Assembly: GCA_026018925.1 (NCBI GenBank) | Contig: JAKSZU010000009.1 | Coordinates: 70,606,949 to 70,670,948 of the forward strand | Origin: Tupaia tana | Taxonomy: Eukaryota; Chordata; Mammalia; Scandentia; Tupaiidae | Reading direction: 5' to 3' | Length of the DNA: 64,000 nucleotides | Shown: positions 1-12,600 of the stretch, in pieces | Numbering within the stretch: the first letter of the stretch is position 1 | How the letters are laid out: each line of letters begins with the position of its first letter | Made by a program: the position numbers and the translations under genes | Notes under the pieces: generated by a model | The model's database searches: none | What the model was told of the DNA's origin: nothing | The model's input: the letters and a program-made list of their open reading frames with translations, nothing else

Positions 1-214
1 TGCAGTGGTTGAGGTTGCATCGTAGGCATGGGTTCAATTCTAGGTCCAGCTTAAACAAGAAAAGTGTAGTGGTGCACATCTGTGGTCCCAAATAATTGAA
101 AGGCTAGTGACAGGAGAATCATAGCAGCATAAAACCTTGTCAAAAATGCTTCTCACCTTTCTCTTCCCTGTACATACTTTTTCTCTCTCACTCAAAAAGA
201 AAAAGAAAAAAAAA
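1..214 (+). mobile_element. Composite tRNA/7SL-like SINE, 5' end outside window
   Basis: A B-box-like GGGTTCAATTC near base 30 is followed by a decayed Alu-like body (GTGGTGCACATCTGTGGTCCC, then a GGCTAG...CAGGAGAAT segment) and an A-rich tail. The tRNA-like head joined to a 7SL-like body matches the copies at 5165, 18447, 30486 and 37817. The body is strongly diverged, so this is an old copy. Confidence 0.6.
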
Positions 215-957
215 GTCAAAGTTTATATGAGGGAATTGTATTTATATGTGAGAAATAGGACTATGTATTTCATGTATGTTTTTGCTATTTTATTATAATT
301 TATTTAGTCCATTGCTCTTATAATAATATTATTATACTATCATACTAGAAAATGATTTCTGTGACAGTTTTCCATAGTGAATGTACTTGTTGTCATTGGA
401 CTTTCTCCTGGGGGTTATTTGTTTTCTGCTGTGATGAAATTCTATTTTTTGGCACAGTAGGCTAAGTAATCACAAATATGCTATTACACAGCACCCCCTC
501 AAGGTGAGAGGAGATAGAGAAAAATGCACCTTTATAGTCTGAAATGAAAAGTATTTTATCACTGATAACTTTTTCTGAAATAAATTCAAATAATTATATA
601 ATTGCTAAATACAATTTAAAGCCTATCTTAAGTAGTAAAAAAATACTTGTTGATTGTTTTTTTCTTTTAGAGGAGAAATATTTCTCAGGGTTGAAACCAT
701 GGAAGATTTTAAGTTCTTAAATATTTTTTGGTAATTGTACCACATCAATGGCATGGACTGAACAATAGAATCTCCACCTCAGAAACGAGTTTGTGATGAC
801 TTGCATCTTCGCATCTTCAGAATAGCCAAATATATTCTGCTTGTGTACAGCACTTTCATCCTTTTAGACATTTTATGAATATAAATTCACTCATCTCAGC
901 ACCACTGCAAAATAAGCAATTTGTCCCACTGTGCCTACTAAAAAATTAAATGTATCT
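215..957. other. No recognisable feature
   Basis: AT-rich unique-looking DNA. I see no long open frame, splice-bounded exon or repeat that I can name. Confidence 0.5.
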
Positions 958-1205
958 GGGGCCAACAGGTGGTGTAATAGTTATGTCACTAGACTCCCAC
1001 ATAGTCGACTGTGATTCTAATCTCAGACCCAGAGGTTTAAAATTGAAGCTGGGCATGTGTGTGTACATGCCTAAAATCCCTAGAGGAGAATGGAGAAGAA
1101 GGGAGTGCAGCGTGGCCATCCCCCGGGGGGGCTTTCTCACTTTCTGTCTCTCTGTCTCTCTGGCCAGCACATGTGCCCAATAGCAAAAATCTCTCTAAAA
1201 AAATA
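958..1205 (+). mobile_element. tRNA-derived SINE
   Basis: Begins GGGGCCAACAGGTGGTGTAA and contains the family's ACTCCCACATAGTCGACTG core, the AGAGGAGAATGGAGAAGAAGG block, a C-run/G-run patch, a TC-rich tract and an A/TA tail. It lacks most CpGs of young copies, so it is of middle age. Confidence 0.85.
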
Positions 1206-1339
1206 TATATATATCTATATCAACAAATAAGACATAACTACTTTTCAGTACTCTAAGTTTCTTGTTGATAGGGATCATATCTTATTGTATAAATATTCTT
1301 TTATTGTGCCTAACACAGTTCTTCATACAAAGTAAATAT

Positions 1340-1420
1340 TGACAAGAAGGATGGAAGGAAGGAAGGAAGGAAAGAAGGAAGAAAAGAAACAAAAGAAGGG
1401 AGGGAGAAAGGAAAGGAAGA
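1340..1420. repeat. GGAA-rich purine tract
   Basis: An imperfect GGAA/GAAA simple repeat with almost no pyrimidines on the plus strand. Confidence 0.85.
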
Positions 1421-3814
1421 AATTACAATGTTTTGCCAGGCTATTTTGTACTGTGCTATTCTAAGTATTTTTGTGAGCTTCCTCTGGAGCTCTAGAGGCA
1501 GAAATAAGAGCCAAATATATTGATCTTTTTATGAACTCTCCATTAACTGGCTTAAAATACCAGAACAGGTGGCAGTGTTACTAATTAGTGCAATAGGAGA
1601 GAAGTACATTGCATATTTTTTTCCGGTCTAAATTTAGAAGGCAAGCTTCTTTGAAAATTGGCAGGACATAAAAACTAAAAAATATTTTCCTTTAGTTTCC
1701 TATTTAGATGAAAGGATTGATTCTGCTTCAAATACATTCGGCTAGAAAAGCCATCCTCAAGGTCGGCTTGAAAAGTGAGGAAGCAAGTTTAGTTGGGCAG
1801 CAAGCACAGCAAGGTAACAGTTTCTTTTTAATTCTCAATTTACATTAAGCCACAGGAAAATTAATCATTCCAAATAAGCTTCAAAGTAACGCTGAGGAAG
1901 GAAGGGGTTTTTAGTTTTCCTAAACCCTTGCTGAGAAGCTATTGTATCCTTTATCTTCTTGTCTTCCAGAAAGTTAGTGGTTGTGTTTATCTTAAACTAT
2001 TCATTTACCCTTCAGATATAACATATTATGAGATGCTTTTGAATGAACATTAGCTGCTAAAGAGTACAAACTCTTTGACAGCTTCCTTTAAATTCTTGTG
2101 GTTACATGAGCATTTTATAAAATGCTTCTTCACAACTGCATGTATTATAATTTACACATTAAATGTAACAGGGTTTCACCTTAAGACTCTTGCCAGGAAT
2201 AATCATTTTAAATCTTTTTATATTTTTGAAAAAAGGATAATTATAAATATGAAAATGACAGCAAATGAAAGGTGTTAAAGCACTTAAAATAATCTCCATT
2301 TGAATACAAGAAGGCAGAAGAGAATTAGGTGACTGGAGTGGAGGGAGAGAGAATTTTTTTTTTCTTTTACAGAGGCATCCTGTAACGTGCAAAGCATTTC
2401 ACATTAAACTGAAGGTGTCATAGATCTATCTAATCGTCCCAAGTACAGCAAGCCTACCTTTGTATTGGAAGGACAGGAAAGTTCACAAACATTCCTCATC
2501 AGTATTTATTGGTAAAAAGCCAGCAATGAACTATACATGCAAAAGGTTGCTTACTGCTTGTACTTCCCATGAGTTGAAACTATCTAACAATTTAGCAACT
2601 ATTTTTTTCCCTGAAGATAAATTAAATTTAATTTGTCTTTTGTTACAACCTGAATGTGTATAGTCTAATCTTGGAGTCTCTTCCTCCATGCTACAGGTGC
2701 TTCCCTTTTGCTAATTAAACATTAACATTGTGCAATTGTTGGTGATCTAAAATTGGTGGTTAATCACCTCTGACTAAGAGTACCACAGAAAGTCTAAGCG
2801 AGTTGTGTTTCAGATAAATCGCAATGAATACAAGATGTTTCCTTCCACTGAAACATTACACTGGAAGTTTGTAGTTTATTTTGCAAGACTTCTAGTTTAA
2901 ACAGCATTGTTTTCTACAGTTTTTATTCCTTGAAGGAGTGAGTAGGAGTGTGGGATATGAATAAAAGATGTTCCTTAAGGAAGTATGTCATATTATTTAG
3001 GACATAGAGTCAAAGTCAAAGCCATAGGGATTTGGCTCAAATCCTGCTGCACTGCGTTATTAGGGAATTCCTTCTCCCTTTTGTTAATTTTTATTTTTTC
3101 CTCCTGAAATGTATTGACTTCTCTTAGGGTTTATATCCTTCTATGAATGTTCTGCTATAACTCAAAGCACTGCATTTACTATGTAGAGAAATAGCAATCC
3201 ATTACCAAAAGAATGGATATTGGACTTTAAAGAGAATGCGACAAAAACATGAAATATAGGAGTCAAATACATGTATGTGTATGTATATATGTACATAAAA
3301 TGAAAATCAGGACCAAAGTGAGATAACAAGAACATTAGTTGCATCCCCAATTTGTCATCTGTGCTCTGAAAGCAATGATGTATTTGAACCAGTTAGTACC
3401 GACTTGCAAGCATCAACTGTGTGTATCAACAGCCAATTTGATATTCAGAATCTCATGTTGGTAGCTTAAAGTGTTTCCTGGTAGAAGTACTTACACCATA
3501 AAAATCAGCACATACCACAGATGAGGGCCCCATCCTACTCCATCCCCAGCCAAATGTTAAACATTTATCAGCACACATTTGTATGAAAAAAAAAAAATAC
3601 TTGTGGTCATGTTTCCTAAATTAAGTACTTTTTGAGCTTGTTATTTTCTTTTTATATATTCATAATTAAGATAAAACCTTTATATCTGCAATGAAAAAGA
3701 ATGAAAGAAGACATTGTATTTGATTTTAACAAAACTAATCTATGTAAAACACATCTATGTACCAAAACATGTGAAAGCTGTTTTCTTAACGTTTAATAGT
3801 TGTGGAAATTAGTA
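1421..3814. other. No confident feature
   Basis: About 2.4 kb of AT-rich DNA without a recognisable gene. Bases about 2995-3060 faintly resemble the end of a MIR, too weak to call. Short open frames here show no family resemblance. Confidence 0.45.
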
Positions 3815-3990
3815 TACTTAGAGACATGATAGTTAAACAGATTTAGGATCGGTATTTTCTCTATGATCTTGGAAAAGTCATCTAACCTCTCTAGAACCCA
3901 TATCTCTATATTTGTAAACTGAAGATGTTGGCCTTAATTATCTCAATCTCTTCCTTATAGTTTAATATTATAGGATCTTGTGACAAAATT
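3815..3990 (+). mobile_element. MIR-like ancient SINE
   Basis: Contains the MIR-type run of a 'CTTGGAAAAGTCATCTAACCTCT' pattern followed by a TTTGTAAACTGAAGATG block, which corresponds to the conserved 'AAGTCACTTAACCTCTC...CTGTAAAATGGG' part of MIR/MIRb. Strongly diverged, as expected for a mammal-wide element. Confidence 0.6.
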
Positions 3991-5164
3991 ATGGAGCCTT
4001 TCATTTGCCTCCAATCTGGTAAATTTTTCCTGTCATTTTTTGAGGGGCGATATTAATTGAAATAGCTTTGGAGAATTCAATAGCAACTCTGATCCATTTG
4101 GGGGTCTCAGTTTTCTCATTTACCCTCCTACATTATCAGTAATACTCCTTTCCTGTGTGTCAACACCACAAATGTCAATGAATAGCATGCTAAACCAGTT
4201 GCATTATAAACGAAGGTGTCCTCACTTCCACTTACAATTGGCTATTTCAAATTCAGAGTTGTTTCTTTATAGCTTGGGTAAGAAATTAAAAAAAAATAAC
4301 TGCTAATGGGCACACTTGTAGTTAATGCACAATGTTAACAGATGAGAGTTTTATATGAATTTTTATATGATTTTAACAATGAAAATGTTTTAAATAATAA
4401 TCATTTTTAAAGGTCTCTAAGTATATGTGGCCAAAGAAATACAAAGTAATTAAGTTACATGGCCAAAAACATACAAAGTACTTAAGTTGTTAGTATCTAT
4501 AATTAGAAATAAATATTTATAAGGGAAATGTATAAATCCAAACTGACAAGATTGTGAGTGATAACTTCAGAATGTAAGATCATATGCTTTTGAGGAAAAT
4601 GTTATTCAGCAGACAAGCAAATACTCAAATATGAAAGAGAAAATATTGGAGTATAAGTTAAGCAGTTTAGGTAATTGTTCCATCATTTGGTATTTCATGA
4701 AAATTTATGGCAATTCATAACTAGAAAACAGGTATGACTCTTTGAAAAGTTTACTTAAAACTCCAAAAGAAAAACAAAGTCAAAGAATGATGCTAAGTAA
4801 CTGCCAGATTCTTAAGCAAGATCAATTCTGAAGAATAATTAATAACATGTATGTTCCAACATTGGAAAGAGAAAATAATGTGATGTGCAGAAATAGGAAG
4901 CACTTACAAAACATTAATATGTTAATATCATGTCTGTGACAAGTAAAAAAACTATCAACATTCCTGTAAATCACCTACGTGTTCCCAACTATATTTGCAA
5001 TGTATTATTCTTCAGTCATATGCTAAAACTATGGTCACTTACTTTTATTATAGAAGGATTTAAGGACTTAAAAAGTAATTTATTGCAGTTCTAATTTGGT
5101 AAGGATTATATTTCTTTTATTTAAAGTGTAATTTTCCACTTTAAAGACCTATTATAGGCCTATC
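3991..5164. other. No recognisable feature
   Basis: AT-rich DNA without supported genes or repeats. Confidence 0.45.
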
Positions 5165-5362
5165 TACAATGGTGCTACTGTGCACTGGCTGAAATCACAT
5201 GGGAGCACTGAGTTTGGTTCCTAACACAACCTAAACATTCTGGGCATGGTATTACATGCCTGTGATTCTAGATAAATGGGAGGCTGAGGCAGGAGGCTGG
5301 CAAGACCTCTCAAGCATACCTATTTCTCTCACTCTCTTCTCTCTCTCTCTCTCATAAAAAGA
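5165..5362 (+). mobile_element. Composite tRNA/7SL-like SINE
   Basis: A tRNA-like head (GGGAGCACTGAGTTTGGTTCC) is followed by an Alu/7SL-like body (CTGGGCATGGTATTACATGCC, then GGGAGGCTGAGGCAGGAGG) and a TC-rich end. The GGAGGCTGAGGCAGGAGG block is the clearest 7SL signature in this copy. Confidence 0.7.
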
Positions 5363-5477
5363 TCTATTAGCATAATGTTTATAAATGAAATATAGAAGTT
5401 TATACATCAAAATATACCTTATTTTGTAATCACATTCATTGTAAAATAATAATGATAAATAATTACTGTTAACACTG

Positions 5478-5645
5478 AGCACTTACTATGCGCCAAGCAG
5501 CGTTCTGAATTTTGTGCATATCCACATTATTTAATCTCAATTTTACAATGTATATACAATTATTGTCCCATTTTCCAGTAGAGAAGTATGAAGCAAAGAT
5601 GGGTTAAATAACTTGTGCAGGTCACACAGTTTGAATTTTTATTTG
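5478..5645 (+). mobile_element. MIR
   Basis: Reads through the MIR core: GAGCACTTACTATGCGCCAAG, then a CCCATTTTCCAGTAGAGAAG block, then TTAAATAACTTGTGCAGGTC and ACACAG. This order is characteristic of MIR. Confidence 0.8.
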
Positions 5646-5911
5646 CCTCCAGTCACTCCTCACTTAAAGACCTACATTTCTTATATCTTTATCTAATATC
5701 TTCATAAAATGCCCTAGTTTGAAATTTAATCAATGTTTTATTTTCCTATCTGTATCTCAAGTCCTTTTAACATGCCTGCTCCTTGATGTTTATATCACCA
5801 TCAGTACTAAAAAAAAGTGTCTTAGGATTATAGGAGGCACTCATTACCTATGTGTAAGTTTCAAGTTGAATCAGAAAAGAAAAATTCTAATTTAGAAAAA
5901 ATTCGAAATCA

Positions 5912-6075
5912 GGCCAGCAGGTGGTGTGGTGGTTAAAGGTGCTGGACTCCCACATAGCCGACTACAATTTGAGTCTCAGACCTAGTGGCTTGCCTTCTCA
6001 CTTTTCCTCTCTCTCTCTCTGTCTCTTTCTGATCAAAATAGAATATAATAATAATGAATAAAATTAAATTAAGAA
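5912..6075 (+). mobile_element. Short-form tRNA SINE
   Basis: GGCCAGCAGGTGGTGTGGTG head, CTGGACTCCCACATAGCCGA core, then directly CTTGCCTTCTCACTTTTCC and a TC tract, with an A/T-rich tail. It lacks the roughly 90-bp CpG-rich middle of the long form. Similar short forms lie at 33545, 58313 and 59217, suggesting a subfamily rather than independent deletions. Confidence 0.8.
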
Positions 6076-6163
6076 AGAATTCTAAGTCAAGAACAGTCTT
6101 AAAAACAAGCCTTTCTTGATAGATAGCATCTTTCATTTGCCAAAGCCTTGTTTTATGTATGTA

Positions 6164-6243
6164 TTAGGTTGTCGGAAAAATCACAACATATTTTTCTGTG
6201 TTTTTATATGCAAAAATGCATCATGACTTTCCCGATGGCCCAA
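6164..6243. mobile_element. 80-bp mariner-type MITE
   Basis: Starts TTAGGTTGTCGGAAAAATCA and ends as its near inverted complement (ATGACTTTCCCGATGGCCCAA), flanked by TA on both sides (6162-6163 and 6244-6245). Almost the whole element is an imperfect palindrome. Ends match the mariner at 19383-21752. Confidence 0.8.
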
Positions 6244-6245
6244 TA

Positions 6246-6679
6246 AAATGTCATAGCCACATCATCCTGTAACTTTATTCCTTTATTTTCTCACCTTCAG
6301 CCATATGAATTTCATTGTAATTCAGAACTAGGCAGAGATCAACAACCATGGTCAGGCCAGAGCAGAGCTAACACACTATCTAGGCCACATTAATGGGCTG
6401 AGAGCACCTTGTGGCCTTCTAAGTCATAAGGCACCAAATAGATCTCCAAGAATTATGACCAGGGTTTGACTTTAGGGCCTAGCTTTGGACAGATCATTTG
6501 TCAGGGCAATCAAGATTGTTTTTATCCTAGTTGCAGTCTGAAGTCCAAGTGAAAAGGTCTCTAGGAACTGATGAAAAGTCCAACTCATACACTTTATCTA
6601 CTGCATTAGTGTCATAAAGGCTACTGCTTGCTGCAGTTATATGACAAAAAGAGAAAAGAGTTTTAAATTTTTTGACCAT
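6246..6679. other. No recognisable feature
   Basis: Unique-looking sequence of moderate GC; no supported gene or repeat. Confidence 0.45.
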
Positions 6680-6890
6680 CAGGCAGACCAGGTTTTGAAC
6701 ATATGACAAGCTAATCCAGCTGTTTGACAGTAGGCAAGTCAATGAACTTTGATAGGTCTTGGATTCTTAATCTGTAAACTGGAAATATTAACATGCCCCT
6801 CACAAAGATGTTATAAAGATTACACACAAATTAGAGAGACAAAATATGTCTATACATTAGTGCCTGGTATGTAGTCTTTAATACTTGTGC
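6680..6890 (+). mobile_element. MIR/MIRb
   Basis: Diverged MIR: AGGCAAGTCAATGAACTTTG, TCTTAATCTGTAAACTGGAA, then AAAGATGTTATAAAGATTA and AGTGCCTGGTATGTAGTC, in the order found in MIRb. Confidence 0.7.
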
Positions 6891-7399
6891 TTACTAATTT
6901 GGCAATATTATTAGTAGCAGTGGTGTAATTAAAAATCTTAGATCTGATAAATGGGCATAATTTATGTAATTGTAACATTTTAATTTTTCTGTAGTGTAAT
7001 ACATAATGAAGATCATATATTAGTTTCCTCAAACTTTTCAATACTGTTTGAGTAAAACTCCTTACAACTCCATAAACATCCTAAAAGTTTTAAATAAGAA
7101 AAAATACTACTCGTGATTCACTTACTGTTTATTTTCACTTTTTTCCCTCTATCAAATTCAACTCAAAATTAATTCAGGTATTTTCACTTTTTCAATTTGG
7201 GCAACTGAGGGAAGAAAGGAAATAGTTTAAATTGATTTTCGAGATAATTCTGTCATAGTAGAAAAAGTTTAAATTCATCCATACTTGCTAGGAAATATAG
7301 CACACACAGATGACAAGATTGAATCCAGGATTTAGAATACTGTGTTTGTTTTATTCCTTTATTTAATTATATTGTTTAAATAAAAGCCAGAGGTAAAAG

Positions 7400-7712
7400 A
7401 ATTTGACATGAGCAAATGGGGTCATTTTTTATTCCTAACATATGACAACATGGATGAATCTTGAGGGTATTATATTAAATGAAATAAGACTGTTAAAAAA
7501 GAACAAGTATTGCATGTATCCATTTACATCAGTTATCTAAAATAGCCAGACTTCTATCATCAGAGAGTAGAACGGTGGCTGTCAGGGGTTGATAGGAGAG
7601 GAAAATGGGAAGGTGCTCAATGGGCAAAAAATTTCAAATATGCAACATGATTAAGTTCTAGAGATCATCTGTACCACATTGTGTCTTTAGTTAAAAATAC
7701 TGTATTGTAGAG
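7400..7712 (+). mobile_element. Old L1 (L1M) 3' end, 5'-truncated
   Basis: Contains the conserved L1 tail order: ACAACATGGATGAATCTTGA, AAATGAAATAAGACTG, then a GGTGGCTGTCAGGGG block and AGTTCTAGAGATCATCTG. It ends where the L1 monomer array at 7713 begins. Confidence 0.75.
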
Positions 7713-8090
7713 AAAGCTTAGCTCCAGTGAAAGTGATCTAGTCAGGAACATCCCAACTCCCAACCCCACCATCACCAACAGGTTTGCCATCTGAACCTGG
7801 GGCCCTCTAACCGTGCCAGGCTGCTCGTTTTCTGAATCCTGCCTACCAAGAAAGCTGAGTTCTAGTGCAAGCGTGTATTTCAGCAGTTGTATCCCAACCA
7901 TCCCAACGTTTGCCTTTAGAACCTGGAGCCTTCCAGCTGAGCTGTTCAGCCAGTTTCTTGAGCCCTGCTTAATGGGAACACTGAGTTCTAGTGCAAACAC
8001 CCATCTCACTGAGTTTGTCCCAAGCCTCCTAGATTTGCCTTCAGAACTTGGGGCCCTCCAGCCCACATGCTGCACAAAGCACAGTATAAG
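7713..8090 (+). repeat. L1 5'-UTR tandem monomers, about 126-138 bp
   Basis: Three diverged head-to-tail units start at 7713, 7851 and 7977. Each opens with an AAAGCTgAGTTCTAGTGCAA-like phrase, passes a TTTGCCtTnAGAACcTGGgGCC phrase and ends near a CCTGCnTAnnGGG phrase. Monomeric promoters are known from rodent L1s. The position directly upstream of L1 ORF1 remains supports a promoter role once. Confidence 0.75.
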
Positions 8091-8289
8091 ATTTGAGCCT
8101 CTTTATTAAGTCATATCTCCTTAGCTCATCCCTAGTTCATCAAGAGCTGAAAGGTTAGGAGAGGACCCAATTACCTAAATCTACCTATATAAACTACCTG
8201 CTCTTATCTGAAAGACACAGCCCTGTATCAGGAACACACCTGGGTTGTAGGACTGACCTTCTCACCAACACTACAGAATCTACTTCAAT

Positions 8290-8660
8290 AAATAGGAAGA
8301 AATGAATATTGAATGAAATGACCATAAACCAGCACAGAGGCAGAAGAAACATGAGAAAACAAGGAAATAACTCTCTTACTAGGGAACACAAACTCCTCAC
8401 CAACAATAGACAACAAAAAGAATTCACAGAAAATGTCAGAAAACAATTCTGAATATTCAGAGTGACAAAACTCAATGAGATGCAAAGGAAAACAGACAAT
8501 TCCAGGAAATGAGAAAATCATTCCAAGACATAAAAGAGGAATTCCATAAAGAGACAGACTAAAAAAGAATCAAATAGAACTTCTGGAAATGAAGAATACA
8601 ATAACAGAAGTTAAAAGCCCTTGAAAGCATTAACAGCAGATTGGGCCATGCAGAAGAATT

Positions 8661-8692
<32 letters not shown>

Positions 8693-9600
8693 CTTTTTTT
8701 GGAGAGGTTTTTGTTACAGGGCGCGTGCGCTCGCCAGACAGACAGAGAGAGACAGAGAGATAGAAAGCAGGAAATCACCCCCCAGGGGGGATGGCCACGC
8801 CGCAATCCCTTCTCCTCCATTCTCCTCTCGGGATCTTGGGCACGCACGCACACGCGCCCGGCGTGAGTTTAAGCCGCCGGGTCCGGGACTCGAACCGCGG
8901 TCGACTACATGGGAGTCCAGCGACATAGCCATTACGCTAACTGCTGGTCCCTGCAGAAGAATTTCTGACCATGAAGACAAACAACCAAAAAGAATAAAGA
9001 AATGAACCCCCAAAATGAGGATAACATATGAGAAATTCTAGACACCATCAAATACCCAAATGTCCATATAATGGATATTCAAGAAGCTGAAGAGGCTATA
9101 AAACCTCTTCCAAGAAATACTCTCTGAAAACTCTCCAAATCTAGAGAAACATGGAGAAAAAAAGACTCAGGAGATTAAAAAAAAAAAAAAAAAACCTCCA
9201 GATAGAATCGGTATAAAAAGATATTCTCCCCAGCACAACATAGCCAGATTGGTAAAAATCAAAGACAAAGACAAGATTCTAAAAATGACAAGAGAAAAAT
9301 GTGAAGTTACTTACAAAGGTTAACAAAAGGTTCTTACAAGTTAACATCAGAACTCTCAATTAAAATAATACGAGCAAAGCAATAATGGGAAGAAATATTC
9401 AAAACATTAACAGAAAAACAGGTTCAGCCAAAAATACTTTACTCCGAAAAATTATCCTTCAAATGAGAAGGACAAATAATATCATTCTCAGATGAACCAA
9501 AACTGAAAGAATTCATCAACAGTAGACCAGATCTTCAAGAAGTACTGAAGGGAATACTATATCAGGAAAACTAAAGAAAGACAAACAGAAATAAGAGAAC
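8290..9600 (+). pseudogene. L1 ORF1 remnant
   Basis: L1 ORF1 encodes the RNA-binding coiled-coil protein of the L1 particle. Here the lysine/glutamate-rich stretch (8330-8660) and a later block around 9240-9560 (including an AGCCAGATTGGTAAAAATCA segment and AAATACTTTACTCCGAAAAA) mark its course. It is broken by many stops and by the SINE at 8664-8951. No reading frame longer than about 80 codons survives, so it makes no protein. Confidence 0.65.
8664..8951 (-). mobile_element. Young tRNA SINE, with 15-bp TSD
   Basis: Full-length minus-strand copy: T-run, GGAGAGGTTTTTGTTACAGG, GCGCGTGCGCTCGCCAGACA, through to GCTAACTGCTGGTCCC. TGCAGAAGAATTTCT is duplicated perfectly at 8649-8663 and 8952-8966. 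CpGs are largely kept, so the insertion is recent, and certainly younger than the host L1. Confidence 0.95.
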
Positions 9601-9649
9601 AGAAAATAACCAAGAAAATGGTTAACAAAATGGAAGGGATAACTCTGCA

Positions 9650-12600
9650 AATATGGGTAATAACATTGAATGTTAACAGATAAATAATCTAATTAAAAGA
9701 CACAGACTGGTTGAATGGGTAAAGAAAACAGGGGCCTTCCATCTGCTGCTTACAAGAAACACATCTTACTGGGACCAGCAGTTAGCGTAATGGCTATTTT
9801 GCTGGACTCCCATATAGTCGACCGCGGTTCAAGTCCCGGACCCAGTGGCTAAAACTCACGACGGGCCCATGTGCGTGTGTACCCAAGATCCCAAGGGGAG
9901 AATGGAGGAGAAGGGATTGCAGCATGGCCATCCCTTCTGGGGGGTGATTTCTCGCTTCAAAAAAAAAAAAAAAAAGAAAAAGAAACACATCTTACTGATA
10001 AAGAGAAACACAGAATCAAAGTGAAGGGCTAGAAAAAGATATTCCATGCAATTGGAAACCAGAAAAGGCTGGAGTAGTGATACCATGAGCAAACAAAATA
10101 GACTTAAGATAAAAGCTGTAAGAGACAAAAGAAGGTCACTTTTTAGTACTGAAAGGGCTAGTTCATCCATGAGATGTAAAACTTATAAATACCTACTCAT
10201 GCAACATGGAACACCCAAATACATGAAGCAGAGACTGCTAGATCTAAACAGAGAGACAGACTGAAACATGATAACCGTTGAGGATCTCAGCATCCCCCTG
10301 TCTCCTCGGACAGCTCATCTAGGCAAAAGATAAACAGAGATACAAGATATAAATGATATTATAAATCAATAGACTTGACAGACGTCTACAGAACATTTCA
10401 GCCAACAACCACAAAATACACATTTTCACATTTACGCATGGAATATTTTCAAAGATTGACCACATGATAAGGCACAAAACAAACCTTTACAATTTCAAAT
10501 GTATACAAACTATATCCACCATCTTTTCTCACCACAATGGAATGAAATTTGAAATCAACTACAGAAAGAACCCTCAAAAATGTACAAAAACATGGACACT
10601 AAATTACCTACTTCTTGATGAATTCAAAATCACTGAAGAAATTAATACTGAAACAGAAAGTTTCATTGAAATGAACAATCATGAAAAGTGAGTTTTCATA
10701 ACCTATGGAACACAGCAAAAGCAATTATATGAGGGAAGTTCATAGCAATTAGTGCCCCCAAGAAAAAAACAGAGTGGTAAATAGACAACCTAACAACACA
10801 TCTCAAGGAACTTAACAAAAACACCCCAAAAATACCAGGAGGGTAAAATGATAAATATTAAGGCAGAAACAAATTAAATAGAGAATAAAAGAGTGATACA
10901 GAAAATAAATTAAACCAAAAGCTTATTCTTTGAAAAAAAAGTTTTAAATAGATACACCAAAGCTAAATTAATCAAAAGGAATAGAGAAAGGAGCCAGATA
11001 AATCAAATCAACAAGGAAATGGGCAATATTACAACAGACATGAAAGAAATATAAAAGATCCTGAGATAATACTATGAGCAATCATATGCTGATAAACAAG
11101 AAAACTTAAATGAGATGGACAAATTTCAGGACACACAATTTACTAAGATTAAAGCAGAAAGAAATAGAAAGACTTCATAGACCAAAAAAGAGCATTATGA
11201 TTGAAGCATTAATAAATAGTCCCCCTATGAAGAAAAGCCCAGGTCTTGGGTTCACTTCCGAATTCTATAAAAGTATTAATGATGAACTAACCCAAATTTT
11301 ATTATCAGTTTTATACACTGACAATGGAGGAAACTAAGGTAAAATTGAGGAAAGCAATCTCATTTATAATAGCCACAAAAACAATAAGATACTTAGGAAA
11401 AAAAAACCTAACCAAAGAAGTGCAAGACCTCTACAAGGAAAACTATGAAAAACTTAAAAAAAGAAATAGAAGAGGAAAGGCATCCTATATTCCTGGATTG
11501 GAAGAATTAATATAATCAAATTAATCTGCAAATTCAATGCAATTTTGATCAAACTACCAGAGATATTCCTTACATAAATAGAAAAAAAATCATAAATTTG
11601 TCTGGAATCATAAAAGGCCCCATATAGTCAAAGCAACAGTGTGCACCAAAATAATAAAATACGAAACATCTCAATTCCTGACCTGAAAATATTACAAAAT
11701 TGTGATAACTTAAACAGGATGGTACTGGCACAAATGGAAAAGAATTGTAGACCCAGAAATAAACCCCAAAACACAGAGCCAAGACATTTTGACAAAGGGC
11801 ACAAGGCAGCCCAATGGAAAAAAAGAAAATATCCTCAGCAAATAGTGCTAGAAAACTGTATATCTACCAGCATAAAAATGAAACTATATCCCTATCTCTC
11901 ACAATTAACAAAAATCAACTCAAATAGATGAAAGATATAAAATAAAAACCTGAAATTATAGAAACTACTGGTGGAAAGCACAGGGAAAACTTTTGGAGAT
12001 ACTGAAGTAGACAATGACTTCTTAAATAAGACCTCAAAAGCACAGGCAATAACCCTAAAAACAAATATATGGAACTGCTTCCTGCTATAAAGCTTCAGCA
12101 CAGCAAAAGAAACAATAATTAGAGAGAGGAGACAACCCTCAGAGTGGGAGAATATATTTGCAGACTATTCTTCAGATAAGGAACTGATAACCAGAAGATA
12201 CAGGGAACTCAAAAAGCTCACCCACAAATAAATAATCAATGCAGTTAAAAGATGGAAAACACTGGAGAAACTCTGGGAGACATCAGAGTAGGCAAAGACT
12301 TCTTAAATAAGAACCCCAAAACACAAACTATAATCCCCAAAATAAGACTAATGGCATTACATCAGATTAAGGAGTTTCTGCACAGCAAAAGACACAGTAA
12401 ATAGTGTGAATTGACAACCCTTGAAATGGGAGAATATTTTTGTAAACTATGCCTTAGATAAGGGACTGATAAGCAGAATACACAGGGAAGTCAAGTAGCT
12501 TACCCACCAAAAAATGATCAGTCCAATTAAAAGATGGGAATATGAGCTTAACAAACAACTGTCTAAGGAAGACATACAGTCAAAAATCATATGAAAAATG

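Noticed and set aside
7665-8109. 136-codon frame (minus) and 98-codon frame (plus)
   Set aside because: Both lie in the L1 5'-UTR monomers; internal repetition in the peptide follows the DNA repeat.
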